64,000 nt of DNA, from NCBI GenBank assembly GCA_964576515.1, contig CAZNUW010000006.1, positions 1 through 64,000 of the forward strand. The letters are read 5' to 3'. Position numbers and translations under genes: made by a program. The DNA comes from SHVO01 sp964576515. GTDB lineage: Bacteria; Pseudomonadota; Alphaproteobacteria; Rhodospirillales; Rhodospirillaceae. This document shows, one piece after another, positions 56,022-64,000 of the stretch. The notes under the pieces were generated by a model. It saw nothing but the letters and a program-made list of their open reading frames with translations. It was not told where the DNA came from and made no database searches. Numbering within the stretch: position 1 is the stretch's first letter; the number at the start of each line of letters is the position of its first letter.

Positions 56022-56689
56022 TGTGTTTTAGGTCGGTCCGGTGGAAGGAGGTGTTTATTCCGGCCAGCAAACATCTCCGCCTCCCAACGCCGTCTACTTG
56101 TAAGGCCGGCGAGCGGAACAAGTTTGCCATTTTTCCTGACATTGTCGAACGTCAATAGTTCCGTTGCAGCTCCAGCATAGTCGCCAGCATGAAGTTTCTT
56201 GTCTGCTTGTGTTCCAGGAAACTTTGCCGACCCCATATTCATGAATAGGGACGTTAATGCGTCCATCTGACCTTGTGTAATTGGAACTTTCACGAGCTTA
56301 CGAACGTCCTGCGCAGCTTTGTTCATGTCTCGCCGGAGCTGTTCGGTAGCCTCCGACTCGCTCCAAAACATATTGGGATCGTACTCGCCCTCAAGCTTAT
56401 GTCCGTATCCTATCGTCGGATAGCCAACTCCAGGATCGGGGTATGGCTTGTTTCTCAAAGCTTCACTTACCTTTACGGCCTCAAACACGGCATCGCTGTA
56501 GGACACGTCTGCGGGCATGAATGCCCTTTCGAGCGCCCCATGTGGCCGCCGAACACCTTGAATTTGCATATCGGGTATTGAATTTGCGACTTGAGAGACC
56601 TGTGACTTTGTATTTACGAAACCCGCATGCGACACAGGATTGGATGTAAAACGAAATTCGTCGGGAAGAGTGCTTTTGCCACCTTTCAT
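56018..56689 (-). CDS. GH24 (phage T4-type) lysozyme/endolysin domain protein
   Basis: Peptidoglycan muramidase of 223 residues. The GH24 domain spans about 62-215, with the catalytic Glu in KVSEALRNKPYPDPG (near 75), the accessory Asp in that same stretch and the TIGYGHKLEG motif (near 93). QMDALTSLFMNMG and SRRRWEAEMF are also typical. The first 60 residues (GGKSTLPDEFRFTSNPVSH...) are of unknown function and contain no signal peptide or SAR-like helix, so release would need a holin, a secretion system or lysis. An AAAGGA site precedes the ATG. Composition is visibly lower in GC, which suggests phage-derived or transferred DNA. Confidence 0.87.
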   Translation of the reverse strand: MKGGKSTLPDEFRFTSNPVSHAGFVNTKSQVSQVANSIPDMQIQGVRRPHGALERAFMPADVSYSDAVFEAVKVSEALRNKPYPDPGVGYPTIGYGHKLEGEYDPNMFWSESEATEQLRRDMNKAAQDVRKLVKVPITQGQMDALTSLFMNMGSAKFPGTQADKKLHAGDYAGAATELLTFDNVRKNGKLVPLAGLTSRRRWEAEMFAGRNKHLLPPDRPKTQ

Positions 56690-56715
56690 TACGAGTCCTT
56701 TCCGGTTCAGGCATG

Positions 56716-56745
56716 AAAAAAGCCGCCGGACTTACGTCAGGCGGC
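56716..56745 (-). terminator. terminator or attenuator just upstream of the lysozyme gene
   Basis: On the minus strand GCCGCC-TGAC and GTCC-GGCGGC form a 10-bp stem with one mismatch and a GTAA loop, followed by six U. It ends 27 bases before the lysozyme ATG, leaving no room for a promoter between them. Confidence 0.75.
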
Positions 56746-56801
56746 AGACAAATAAGGATGCGCGATCCGGCCGATCAAAGGCGCATCGAACGCGGAATCC
56801 A

Positions 56802-56822
56802 CAGGGTACATTTATAACCCTG
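56802..56822 (-). promoter_or_regulatory. inverted repeat over a -10-like TATAAA
   Basis: CAGGGT (56802-56807) and ACCCTG (56817-56822) flank a nine-base AT-rich centre. Read on the minus strand, the centre contains TTATAAA, a plausible -10 element. It lies between the glycosyltransferase stop and the attenuator-like hairpin, so it may be an operator-promoter for the lysozyme pair. No good -35 at 17 bases is visible. Confidence 0.35.
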
Positions 56823-56842
56823 CGTGATTCGCCGATTTTTCG

Positions 56843-58891
56843 TCAACGTCTTTTGTTGACCAAGCCGCGCCATTCGGCGCGGAGCGCGCCGTAGAAGTCC
56901 TTGGCGAAGGCGTCGACGTTGCAGACCCGTGAAGCGTGGAAGGCCGCGCGGATCTCGCGGCGCAACGGCGCGAGGCGCGCGGGGTCGGCGGCGAGCGCTT
57001 GCGCCTTCGCGATCAGGCCGTCGATGTCTTTCGCCACCCCTTCGGGGTAACCGCCGTTGATGAGATGCGCCGCCGCATGGCGGCCGCAGAAACGATCGCC
57101 CGGGACCGTGAGCACCGGCACGCCCATCAACAGCGCCTCGCAGGTGGTGAGGCCGCCGGAATAGGGCGCGGTGTCGAGGATGACGTCGACCTCGGCGTAT
57201 TGGGCGAGGAATTCGCGATGGTCGCCGCCGGTCTGGAAACGGATGCGGTCGGTGGACACGCCGGCGTCCATGAACAAGCTGATGATGCGCCCCTGGCGCG
57301 CGGTGTCCGCCCAGAGATACCCATTGAGAAGGAAGCGCGCGGTGGGAACCGCCTTCAGCACCGCCGCCCATTGCGCGACCGACGCCGGGCCGATCTTCGT
57401 CGCCTCGCTGAAAGTGCCGAAGGTGAGCGCGCCGTTGCGCAAGACCGGCGGCGCGGACACCGGCGGCGCGTAATCGGGCGGCGCATAACAGATGTAGTCG
57501 GGCGCGAAACGCACCACGCGTTCGACATAGCAGCCGTCATCTTCCGGCGGCGTCTGAATGGGATCGCCAATGAGCACGTCGATGGCGGCGAGCCCGCGTG
57601 TATCCACGTAATCGCCCCAGGCGATCTGCAAGGGCGCGGGTTTCATGGCGAAGGTGAGCAGGCGATTGTGCGGCGCGTGGCCCGAAAGGTCGATCAGGAT
57701 GTCGATCCCGTCGCGCACGATGAGATCCGCCAAGGCTTCGGGCGATAAGGCGCGCGCGTCGCGCCAGTGATCGGCGGTGGACCTGAACGCAATGGTATGG
57801 CGGTCGGTTTTGGCGGTCGTGGAATAGCAGATCAGTTCAAACGCTTCGCGGGGCCGCGCCTTGAAAACCGGAAGCGCGAAGTAAGCCATGGCGTGAGACC
57901 GGAAATCGCCGGACACGACGCCGACGCGAAGTTTGCGGTCGGGTGAAAAATCATGGGCCGCGGAGAAGAGCGGCGGCGTGGCCCGTCCGTGAATTTCGCC
58001 GAAGGCCCTATGCTCGGCCGCGATCTCGGCCCGGGTGAGATGGGGCGCGTATTGCATGCACATGAGCAGGCTGGACCGCACGGCGGCCAGCGACGGGTTG
58101 AGCGCCAGGATCGCGCGCCGATGCGCCACCGCGTCCATGCCGCCGTCGTCGGCGAGATCGGCCAGGCCGACATAGGCCGGGGCGAGGTTCGGATTGAGGG
58201 CGATGGCGGCGCGGAAACTTCGTTCGGCCTTCACATGCTCCCCGCCTTCCCGCAACACGACGCCGAGGTTCACATGGGCGTCGGCGTGGGTAGGAGCAAG
58301 TTCAATGACCTTCCGGTACGCCGCCTCGGCGGCGGAAAGGTTGCCGGTCATATGGAGCGCGTTGCCGAGATTGAACCGGGTCTCCGCCGAGGCCGGCGCG
58401 CGGGCGACGGCTTCGATCAGAACGGTGATGGCGGTCTCCGCGTCGCCGAAGGATTTCAGAAGAAGCGCGAGATTATTATAAGCGCCGAGGTGATTGGCCT
58501 GGAGCGCGATGCAGGCGCGGTAGCTTTTCACCGCGTCCTCGTAACGACCCGCCTGACGTTCGGCGTTGGCGAGATTGAACATAATGTCCGCCTGGCCGGG
58601 CGCGGCCTTCACCGCTTCCTCGAGCGCGGTGACCGCCTCGATGGAGCGCCCTTGCGCCAGAAGACCGTTGCCCAGCGTATTGAGATAGAGCGGCTGACCG
58701 GGCACGACCGCCAGCGCCTTGCGCACGAAGGCCTCGGCGTCCGGCTGGCGATGTTCGTCTTGCGCGATCACCGCCAGAAGGTGGAGCGCGTCGGCGTTGT
58801 TCGGCGCGCCGTTCAAGACCTCCTCGGCCGCGGCGCGGGCGGCGGCGCGGTCGCCGGATTCATAATGGCTGAGGGCAAGGTCGAGCGTCAT
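56843..58891 (-). CDS. TPR protein with SPINDLY/O-GlcNAc-transferase-like (GT41) domain
   Basis: A 682-residue cytoplasmic protein. Residues about 1-270 contain at least seven TPR repeats (for example PLYLNTLGNGLLAQGRSIEAVTALEEAV in the second or third repeat). Residues about 310-680 form a GT-B, GT41-like transferase with LRVGVVSGDFRSHAMAYF, DILIDLSGHAPHNRL, APLQIAWGDYVDTRGL, FGTFSEATKIGPASVAQWAAVL and DTAPYSGGLTTCEALLMGVPVLT (each quoted in part). Bacterial members glycosylate proteins or are orphan. The ATG is two bases after the stop of an MsbA-like exporter gene, so the two are one operon. Confidence 0.9.
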   Translation of the reverse strand: MTLDLALSHYESGDRAAARAAAEEVLNGAPNNADALHLLAVIAQDEHRQPDAEAFVRKALAVVPGQPLYLNTLGNGLLAQGRSIEAVTALEEAVKAAPGQADIMFNLANAERQAGRYEDAVKSYRACIALQANHLGAYNNLALLLKSFGDAETAITVLIEAVARAPASAETRFNLGNALHMTGNLSAAEAAYRKVIELAPTHADAHVNLGVVLREGGEHVKAERSFRAAIALNPNLAPAYVGLADLADDGGMDAVAHRRAILALNPSLAAVRSSLLMCMQYAPHLTRAEIAAEHRAFGEIHGRATPPLFSAAHDFSPDRKLRVGVVSGDFRSHAMAYFALPVFKARPREAFELICYSTTAKTDRHTIAFRSTADHWRDARALSPEALADLIVRDGIDILIDLSGHAPHNRLLTFAMKPAPLQIAWGDYVDTRGLAAIDVLIGDPIQTPPEDDGCYVERVVRFAPDYICYAPPDYAPPVSAPPVLRNGALTFGTFSEATKIGPASVAQWAAVLKAVPTARFLLNGYLWADTARQGRIISLFMDAGVSTDRIRFQTGGDHREFLAQYAEVDVILDTAPYSGGLTTCEALLMGVPVLTVPGDRFCGRHAAAHLINGGYPEGVAKDIDGLIAKAQALAADPARLAPLRREIRAAFHASRVCNVDAFAKDFYGALRAEWRGLVNKRR

Positions 58892-58892
58892 C

Positions 58893-60662
58893 TCAATCGG
58901 CCGCCATGGAGAATTGCAGCGCATGCAGGCGCGCGTAGGCGCCGCCCTTGGCCATCAATACCGCATGGGTGCCGGTTTCCGCCACGCGGCCCTGTTCGAG
59001 CACGCAGATCTGGTCCGCGCCCGCGACGGTCGAGAGACGGTGCGCGATGACGAGGGTCGTACGCCCGGCTTTCAAACGTTCGAGCGCGTCCTGCACATGA
59101 CGTTCGGTGGCGGCGTCGAGCGCGCTGGTGGCTTCGTCGAGCAGGAGGATGGGCGCGTTCTTCAGAAGCGCGCGGGCGATGGCGATGCGCTGACGCTCGC
59201 CGCCCGAAAGAGCCTGACCGCGTTCGCCGACCGCGGTTTCGTACCCGTCGGGCAGCGCCGCGATGAATGCGTGGGCGCCGGCGGCTTGCGCGGCGGCTTC
59301 CACCTCGGCATCGGTGGCGTCGGGTTTGCCGTACCGGATATTGGCGCGGATGGTGTCGTCGAACAGCACGACGTCCTGGCTGACGAAGGCGATGGCGTCG
59401 CGCAAGGAGGCCAGGGTGACGTCGGCGATGTTGACACCGTCGATGAACACCGCGCCCGCACTGACGTCGTAGAAGCGCGGGATGAGGCTGAGCACGGTGC
59501 TTTTGCCCGCGCCCGAAGCGCCGACGAGCGCGGTCGTCTTGCCGGCGGGGATATGGAGCGAGAGGCCGTCGAGGGCCGGGGCGTCCGCGTCGTAGGAAAA
59601 GCCGACGTTGTCGAGACGCACGTCGCCGCGCGTGACCGTCAAGGCCGTCGCGCCGGGTTTCTCGGCAAGCGCGGGCGCGGTGTCGAGCACGGAGAACAGG
59701 CGTTGCGCCCCGGCCAGCCCTTCGTTCACATGGGCGTTGGCGTTGGCGAGCGCTTTCATCGGCCGGTACGCCGTGAGCAGCGCGGTGATGAATGAGAAGA
59801 AGGCCCCGGCCGTCGTCTCGCCGTTGATGACGCGCCAGCCGCCATAGACGATGACGATGGTGACGGCCGCGCCGCCCAAGGTTTCCATCAGCGGGCTGGC
59901 GAGCGCTTTCACGCGCTCGGCCTTCACGGTGAGGTCGCGGATGCGCGTGGTGAGTTCCTCGGCGCGCGCGGCCTCCAGCGCCTCCATCCGGTAGGCCTTC
60001 ACCAGCCGGATCGACGAAAGGCTTTGCTGCACGATGGTCATGAAGGCGCCGGTCTGCACCTGGGTGTTGGCCGTCACTTTCCGCAAGCGCCGGCCCAAGC
60101 GGGCGATGGGAACGACCGTCGCCGGAAAGACAATGAAGGCCACCGAGGCCAGGAGCCAATCCTGGTAGAACATCACGCCCACCAGCAGGATAACCGACAA
60201 GACCTCGCGCCCGAGGCCGGTGAGGGCGGTGGAGACCGCCAGCCGCATGGCCGCGATATCGGTGGTGAGGCGCGAAATGAGCGTGCCGGTGCGGTTGGCC
60301 GCAAAAAAGCCCAGGTCCATGCGCAAAAGATGCCGGAACAGACGGTTCTGGAAGTCGAGGAGCACGTTCTGCCCGAGGCGGGTCATGAGGACGGTCTGCC
60401 CATAGGCGGCCGCGCCCTTGAAGGCGAACGACGCGAAGACCGCGAGGCCCACCGGCCAAAGCAGGTCGGACCGGCGCTCGACGAACACCCGGTTGACCAC
60501 CGGGTCCATGAGCCAGGCCAGCGCGGCCGTGGAGATGGCGACGACGACCATGCAAAGGCTGGCGGAAATGAACAAACCCAGGTGGGGCAACACCCCCTCG
60601 CGCAGAAGCCGCCGGTACAAGCCGGGCGCGGGCGGAGGCGCAAAGGGTGCGGATGGGGTCAT
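58893..60662 (-). CDS. MsbA-like ABC exporter (fused permease and ATPase)
   Basis: A 589-residue half-transporter. The N-terminal membrane domain (about 25-315) has six TM helices. The ATPase domain (about 345-585) has Walker A VGASGAGKST, Q-loop FVSQDVVLFDD, signature LSGGERQR, Walker B LLLDEATSALD and H-loop VIAHRLST. Homologues flip lipid A-core, lipid-linked sugars or peptides. The ATG at 60662 gives the usual short cytoplasmic N-terminus; the frame is open for 43 codons further. It is divergent from the sugar aminotransferase gene and co-transcribed with the OGT-like gene, hinting at a glycoconjugate substrate. Confidence 0.92.
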   Translation of the reverse strand: MTPSAPFAPPPAPGLYRRLLREGVLPHLGLFISASLCMVVVAISTAALAWLMDPVVNRVFVERRSDLLWPVGLAVFASFAFKGAAAYGQTVLMTRLGQNVLLDFQNRLFRHLLRMDLGFFAANRTGTLISRLTTDIAAMRLAVSTALTGLGREVLSVILLVGVMFYQDWLLASVAFIVFPATVVPIARLGRRLRKVTANTQVQTGAFMTIVQQSLSSIRLVKAYRMEALEAARAEELTTRIRDLTVKAERVKALASPLMETLGGAAVTIVIVYGGWRVINGETTAGAFFSFITALLTAYRPMKALANANAHVNEGLAGAQRLFSVLDTAPALAEKPGATALTVTRGDVRLDNVGFSYDADAPALDGLSLHIPAGKTTALVGASGAGKSTVLSLIPRFYDVSAGAVFIDGVNIADVTLASLRDAIAFVSQDVVLFDDTIRANIRYGKPDATDAEVEAAAQAAGAHAFIAALPDGYETAVGERGQALSGGERQRIAIARALLKNAPILLLDEATSALDAATERHVQDALERLKAGRTTLVIAHRLSTVAGADQICVLEQGRVAETGTHAVLMAKGGAYARLHALQFSMAAD

Positions 60663-60881
60663 GAAAAAAGAAGCTGCGGCAAGAAGGTGGGCCCACTTAA
60701 CCCCCCGCCTTTCCGAAAGTCCAGAGCGCCGGGCGCCGGTCCGCAAACGCGAGGAAGGGTTGCGCGCCACCGCAACCCATTCCATTTGCATGCGTTATGG
60801 TGAGCGACTAGGTTCTGCCTGTCACGTTCGGGTCCGGCCTTCCGCCGGCGATCATATGTTTTATCCCAGCAGGTTTTTCTG

Positions 60882-62033
60882 ATGCGTGAGACGGCCACAG
60901 TTCCGGTTGCGGCGACGCCGGTTCCTCTGATTGATCTCAAGGCGCAGCAGACGCGCATCGCGGCGCGCATCGACGCCGCCATCAAGCGCGTGCTGGATCA
61001 CGGCGCGTTCATCATGGGGCCGGAAGTCCTGGAAGCCGAGCGCCGCCTGGGCGCCATGTGCGGCGCGCAGCACGTCATTAGCTGCTCGAACGGCACGACG
61101 GCCATGGTGATGGCGTTGATGGCGTGGGATGTGGGCCGCGGCGACGCGGTGTTCGTGCCCTCGTTCACCTTCACCGCCACCGCCGAAGTGGCCGCCATCG
61201 CGGGCGCGACGCCGGTGTTCGTCGATGTGCTGCCCGACACTTTCAACATGGACCCGGACTCGCTCACGCGCGCCATCGCGGTCGCCGAGCAGACCGGCCT
61301 GAAGCCGAAGGTCGTCATTCCGGTGGACCTGTTCGGCCAGCCCGCAGATCACGATGCCATCCGCGCCATCGCGGACAAACATCACCTGCTGATCCTGGAC
61401 GACGCGGCGCAAAGTTTCGGCGCGCGGTACAAGGACCGCAAACTGGGCGCGATCGCCGACATCACCGCGACCAGTTTCTATCCCTCGAAACCGCTGGGCT
61501 GCTACGGCGACGGCGGCGCGGTGTTCACCGACAACGAAGAATGGGCGAAACGCCTGACGCAGGTGCGCGTACATGGCCAGGGCCGCGACCGGAACGAGAA
61601 CGTGCGCATCGGGCTGACGGCCCGCTTCGATTCCATCCAGGCGGCGGTGCTGCTGGAAAAACTCGCGATCTTCGACGAGGAATGCATCGCCCGCGACCGG
61701 ATCGCCACACGTTATAACGACGCCCTGAAGGATGTCGTGACGACGCCCTATGTGCGGCCCGATTGCACGTCGGTCTGGGCGCAATACACCGTCAGCTCGT
61801 CGCGGCGCGACCGCCTGGTGGCCGCGCTGACCGCCAAGCAGATCTCGACCGCCGTGTTCTACGCGAAACCCATCCACCTGCAGACGCCCTACCGGGGCTT
61901 CCCGGTGGCCGCCGGCGGCCTGCCGGTGACGGAACGCCTCGCGCAGGAGGTGGTCAGCCTGCCCATGCATCCCTATCTCGCCGACGGCGTTCAAGACGAG
62001 ATCATCGCGACGATCCGGGCCGCGGTCGCTTAA
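60882..62033 (+). CDS. DegT/DnrJ/EryC1/StrS-family sugar aminotransferase
   Basis: PLP-dependent aminotransferase of 383 residues that converts nucleotide-linked keto-sugars to amino sugars. The fold-type I core has PLIDLKAQQTRIAARI at the start, CSNGTTAMVMAL (near 68), VFVPSFTFTATAEV (near 88), the DDAAQSFGARY region (near 172) and the PLP lysine in TSFYPSKPLGCYGDGGAVFT (near 197). A Gfo/Idh/MocA oxidoreductase gene follows after 17 bases. Aminotransferase plus dehydrogenase is the usual pair for making acetamido or diamino sugars. Confidence 0.93.
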   Translation: MRETATVPVAATPVPLIDLKAQQTRIAARIDAAIKRVLDHGAFIMGPEVLEAERRLGAMCGAQHVISCSNGTTAMVMALMAWDVGRGDAVFVPSFTFTATAEVAAIAGATPVFVDVLPDTFNMDPDSLTRAIAVAEQTGLKPKVVIPVDLFGQPADHDAIRAIADKHHLLILDDAAQSFGARYKDRKLGAIADITATSFYPSKPLGCYGDGGAVFTDNEEWAKRLTQVRVHGQGRDRNENVRIGLTARFDSIQAAVLLEKLAIFDEECIARDRIATRYNDALKDVVTTPYVRPDCTSVWAQYTVSSSRRDRLVAALTAKQISTAVFYAKPIHLQTPYRGFPVAAGGLPVTERLAQEVVSLPMHPYLADGVQDEIIATIRAAVA

Positions 62034-62050
62034 GGCGACCATCTGCGATC

Positions 62051-62956
62051 ATGACATCGGCCTCTTCATTCGGAACGGACCCCTTCAAACTCGCGCTGGT
62101 GGGCGCGGGCGCCATGGGCGCGAATTATGTGAAGGCGGTGCAAAGCGTGCCGGACGTGCGCATCACCGCCGTCGTCGATCCCGTTGTCGAACGCGCGAAC
62201 GCCGTGGGCGCCGTGATCGGCGCGCGGGCGGCCCGAACGCTGGATCATGCCGGTGATTTCGACGCCGTGGTGGTCGCCGTGCCCAGCGCCGCCCATCGCG
62301 CGGTGGCCGAGCCTTTGCTCCAACGCGGCGTGCCCTGCCTGGTGGAGAAACCTTTCGCGCTGACGGCCGAGGATTGCCGCGCGCTCATCGCCGCGGCCGG
62401 AAAGACCTGCCTTCACGTGGGGCATGTAGAGCGATTCAACGCGGCTATTCAGGCTTTTCTGGCTCTCAATCTGCCGTACGGCGGCATTCGCGCGCTGACG
62501 GCGCGGCGCATGAACGCCGGCAGCGCGCGCGTCGTCGATATCGACGTGGTGCAGGATTTGATGGTGCACGACATCGACGTCGTCATGGCGATCAAACAAA
62601 TTCCCGTCGTGGAGGTCGCGGCGACCGGCGACAAGGATCACGCCGTCGCCGTGCTGACCTTTGCCGACGGCGCGACCGCCGAGGTGACCGCGAGCCGCAT
62701 CACCGAAGGCCGCACGCGCGATCTGGCCGTGGAAATGAAAGACGGCGCCGTCTATGCGGCGGATTATATCCAGCGGACCCTGACCCGCGACGGCGCGGCC
62801 CTCGAGGTGACCGGCGACGCCAACAACCTCGGCCGCCAGATGACAAGCTTCGCCCATGCCGTGCGCACGGGCGGCCGGACGGCCGTCAGCGGGGATGACG
62901 CGCTCGCGGTCATGGAGGTAGTCTGGCGGGTACAGAAAGCGTTGGGGCTTTCGTAA
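62051..62956 (+). CDS. Gfo/Idh/MocA-family NAD(P)-dependent oxidoreductase
   Basis: A 301-residue oxidoreductase with the N-terminal Rossmann motif LVGAGAMGANYVKAV (near 15), VVVAVPSAAHRAVAE and CLVEKPFALTAEDCR (EKP lysine near 98). The C-terminal alpha/beta domain includes GHVERFNAAI and VQDLMVHDIDVV (His-containing, near 180). Relatives oxidise the 3-position of UDP-sugars or reduce inositol and other polyols. With the upstream aminotransferase a role in amino-sugar synthesis is likely. An upstream extension of the frame overlaps the aminotransferase gene and was not used. Confidence 0.9.
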   Translation: MTSASSFGTDPFKLALVGAGAMGANYVKAVQSVPDVRITAVVDPVVERANAVGAVIGARAARTLDHAGDFDAVVVAVPSAAHRAVAEPLLQRGVPCLVEKPFALTAEDCRALIAAAGKTCLHVGHVERFNAAIQAFLALNLPYGGIRALTARRMNAGSARVVDIDVVQDLMVHDIDVVMAIKQIPVVEVAATGDKDHAVAVLTFADGATAEVTASRITEGRTRDLAVEMKDGAVYAADYIQRTLTRDGAALEVTGDANNLGRQMTSFAHAVRTGGRTAVSGDDALAVMEVVWRVQKALGLS

Positions 62957-62970
62957 GCCGGGGGATACCC

Positions 62971-64000
62971 ATGAAGAAGGCGCCTGTCGTCGCGTGGTCG
63001 CTGTTCGACTTCGCGAATTCCGCCTTCACGACCATCATCGTGACATTCGTGTTCGCCGCCTACTTCGCGGAAGGCGTCGCCGTGGACGCGACCACCGGCG
63101 GCGGCCAGTGGAGTCTGGCCATGGCGCTCGCGGGCCTGATCATCGCCATTGTCAGCCCTATCGCGGGCGCCATCGCCGATCAGACCGGACGGCGCAAGCC
63201 GTGGTTGGCCGGCGTTTCGGTGATCTGCGTGACGGCGAGCGCAATGCTGTGGTTCGTGCGGCCCGATGCGGCCGATGTGCCGTGGGCGCTGACCTGGGTG
63301 GTGATCGCCGCCATTGGCTTCGAGATCGGGCTTCTTTTCTATAACGCGATGCTGCCCACGGTCGCGCCGCCGGCGATGCTGGGGCGCATCTCCGGCTGGG
63401 CCTGGGCGTTGGGCTACGCGGGCGGGTTGATCTCCTTGGTCATCGCGCTGTTCGTGTTCGTACAGGCCGACCCCGCGCCGTTTGGGTTGGATAAGGCGTC
63501 GGCCGAGCATGTGCGCGCGACGGCCCTTCTCGTGGCCGCGTGGTTCGCGGTGTTCGCGTTGCCCTTGTTCTTCTTCGTGAAGGAGGACGGACCGTCGATG
63601 CCGCTTGGACCGGCGATCGGACGCGGGCTGAAACAAATCGCCGAGACGTTCCGCAACGCGCGCAAACACCGCAATACGCTGCGATTCCTGATCGCGGCGA
63701 TGATCTATTCCGACGGCGTGCATACGGTGTTCGCGCTGGGCGGCGTTTATGCGGCGGTCGTGTTTGGGATGGAACTGGCCGATGTGATCGTGCTGGGCAT
63801 CGCGCTCAACGTCACGGCCGGGATCGGCGCATTCGCTTTTGGGTGGGTCGACGACAAGGTGGGCTCGAAGCTCACGATCTCCATTTCGTTGATTGGGTTG
63901 ATCGTAACCACGCTTGGGATCTTGTTTGCCCCGACAGTCACCTTTTTCTGGATCGCCGCGCTCGTGATGAGCACGTTCATGGGCCCGGTGCAGGCGGCGA
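62971..64000 (+). CDS. UMF1/Atg22-type MFS transporter, truncated by window end
   Basis: The first 343 codons of an inner-membrane transporter that continues past the end of the window. The N-terminus VVAWSLFDFANSAFTTIIVTFVFAAYF (quoted in part as WSLFDFANSAF) is the hallmark of the UMF1 family. It is followed by GAIADQTGRRKPWL between TM helices 2 and 3 and GWAWALGYAGGLISL. About nine hydrophobic segments are visible. Substrates of bacterial members are poorly known. A GGGGGA site precedes the ATG, which lies 14 bases after the oxidoreductase stop, so the gene is in the same operon. Confidence 0.9.
   Translation, partial: MKKAPVVAWSLFDFANSAFTTIIVTFVFAAYFAEGVAVDATTGGGQWSLAMALAGLIIAIVSPIAGAIADQTGRRKPWLAGVSVICVTASAMLWFVRPDAADVPWALTWVVIAAIGFEIGLLFYNAMLPTVAPPAMLGRISGWAWALGYAGGLISLVIALFVFVQADPAPFGLDKASAEHVRATALLVAAWFAVFALPLFFFVKEDGPSMPLGPAIGRGLKQIAETFRNARKHRNTLRFLIAAMIYSDGVHTVFALGGVYAAVVFGMELADVIVLGIALNVTAGIGAFAFGWVDDKVGSKLTISISLIGLIVTTLGILFAPTVTFFWIAALVMSTFMGPVQAA

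Overview
The window is about 64 kb of high-GC DNA, densely packed with short operons that often overlap by ATGA or TGATG. The gene content points to an alphaproteobacterium. Diagnostic items are an Irr-type Fur regulator next to an ICE-like operator, a 1620-residue NAD-glutamate dehydrogenase, a UbiH/COQ6-type hydroxylase, an IalB-family protein and a WCGPC-containing CnoX/YbbN thioredoxin. I cannot name the genus. There are two tRNA genes (Thr-CGT and Gly-GCC), no rRNA, no CRISPR and no transposase. Most of the window looks like stable chromosome. Two patches (about 1-1260 and 55500-56690) look clearly poorer in GC and read as accessory DNA.

Layout, 1-13.5 kb: a lower-GC hypothetical membrane protein; a minus-strand unit running fasciclin protein, FAH-family enzyme, OppB, OppC, OppD, OppF and gamma-glutamyltransferase; a MarR regulator with two inverted copies of a 16-bp palindrome at its ends; a cyclic-nucleotide-binding/TPR protein; glycerol kinase; and a double cold-shock protein. 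13.5-17.6 kb: irr, an ICE-like box, rubrerythrin, an Fe-S oxidoreductase, a DUF3501 protein and an SH3 protein. 17.7-29 kb: a 2-hydroxyacid dehydrogenase with pabB-pabC, an IalB protein, a SPOUT methyltransferase, a 3-oxoacid CoA-transferase pair, an EamA transporter, phhB, a zincin, a sirtuin, a putative protein-deglycation operon (LMW phosphatase, fructosamine kinase-like, tandem cupin) and ThpR.

29-41.9 kb: arylesterase diverging from a YbbA/YbbP-like ABC pair, a Bax-inhibitor-1 protein, small membrane proteins, tRNA-Thr, a UbiH-like hydroxylase and a compact trehalose operon (otsB, GH15, otsA, glk). 42-47 kb: a signalling operon behind a perfect FNR/FixK-type box. It holds a receiver domain and an EAL phosphodiesterase separated by an apparent one-base frameshift, an MHYT hybrid histidine kinase and a single-domain response regulator. 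47-55.5 kb: DUF971, Trm112-like, LON-domain and CnoX genes, tRNA-Gly, a crotonase-fold protein lacking both catalytic glutamates, and the large glutamate dehydrogenase. 55.5-64 kb: a lower-GC pair (GH24 lysozyme plus an exported four-cysteine protein), a SPINDLY/OGT-like TPR glycosyltransferase with an MsbA-like exporter, and a divergent sugar aminotransferase, Gfo/Idh/MocA oxidoreductase and UMF1-type transporter that runs off the window.

The items most worth following up are the lysozyme/exported-protein pair behind an attenuator-like hairpin, the split receiver-EAL gene under a putative oxygen-responsive site, the deglycation operon with its unexplained tandem cupin, the MarR gene bracketed by its presumed operator, and the cNMP-binding/TPR protein, which has no DNA-binding domain that I can see.
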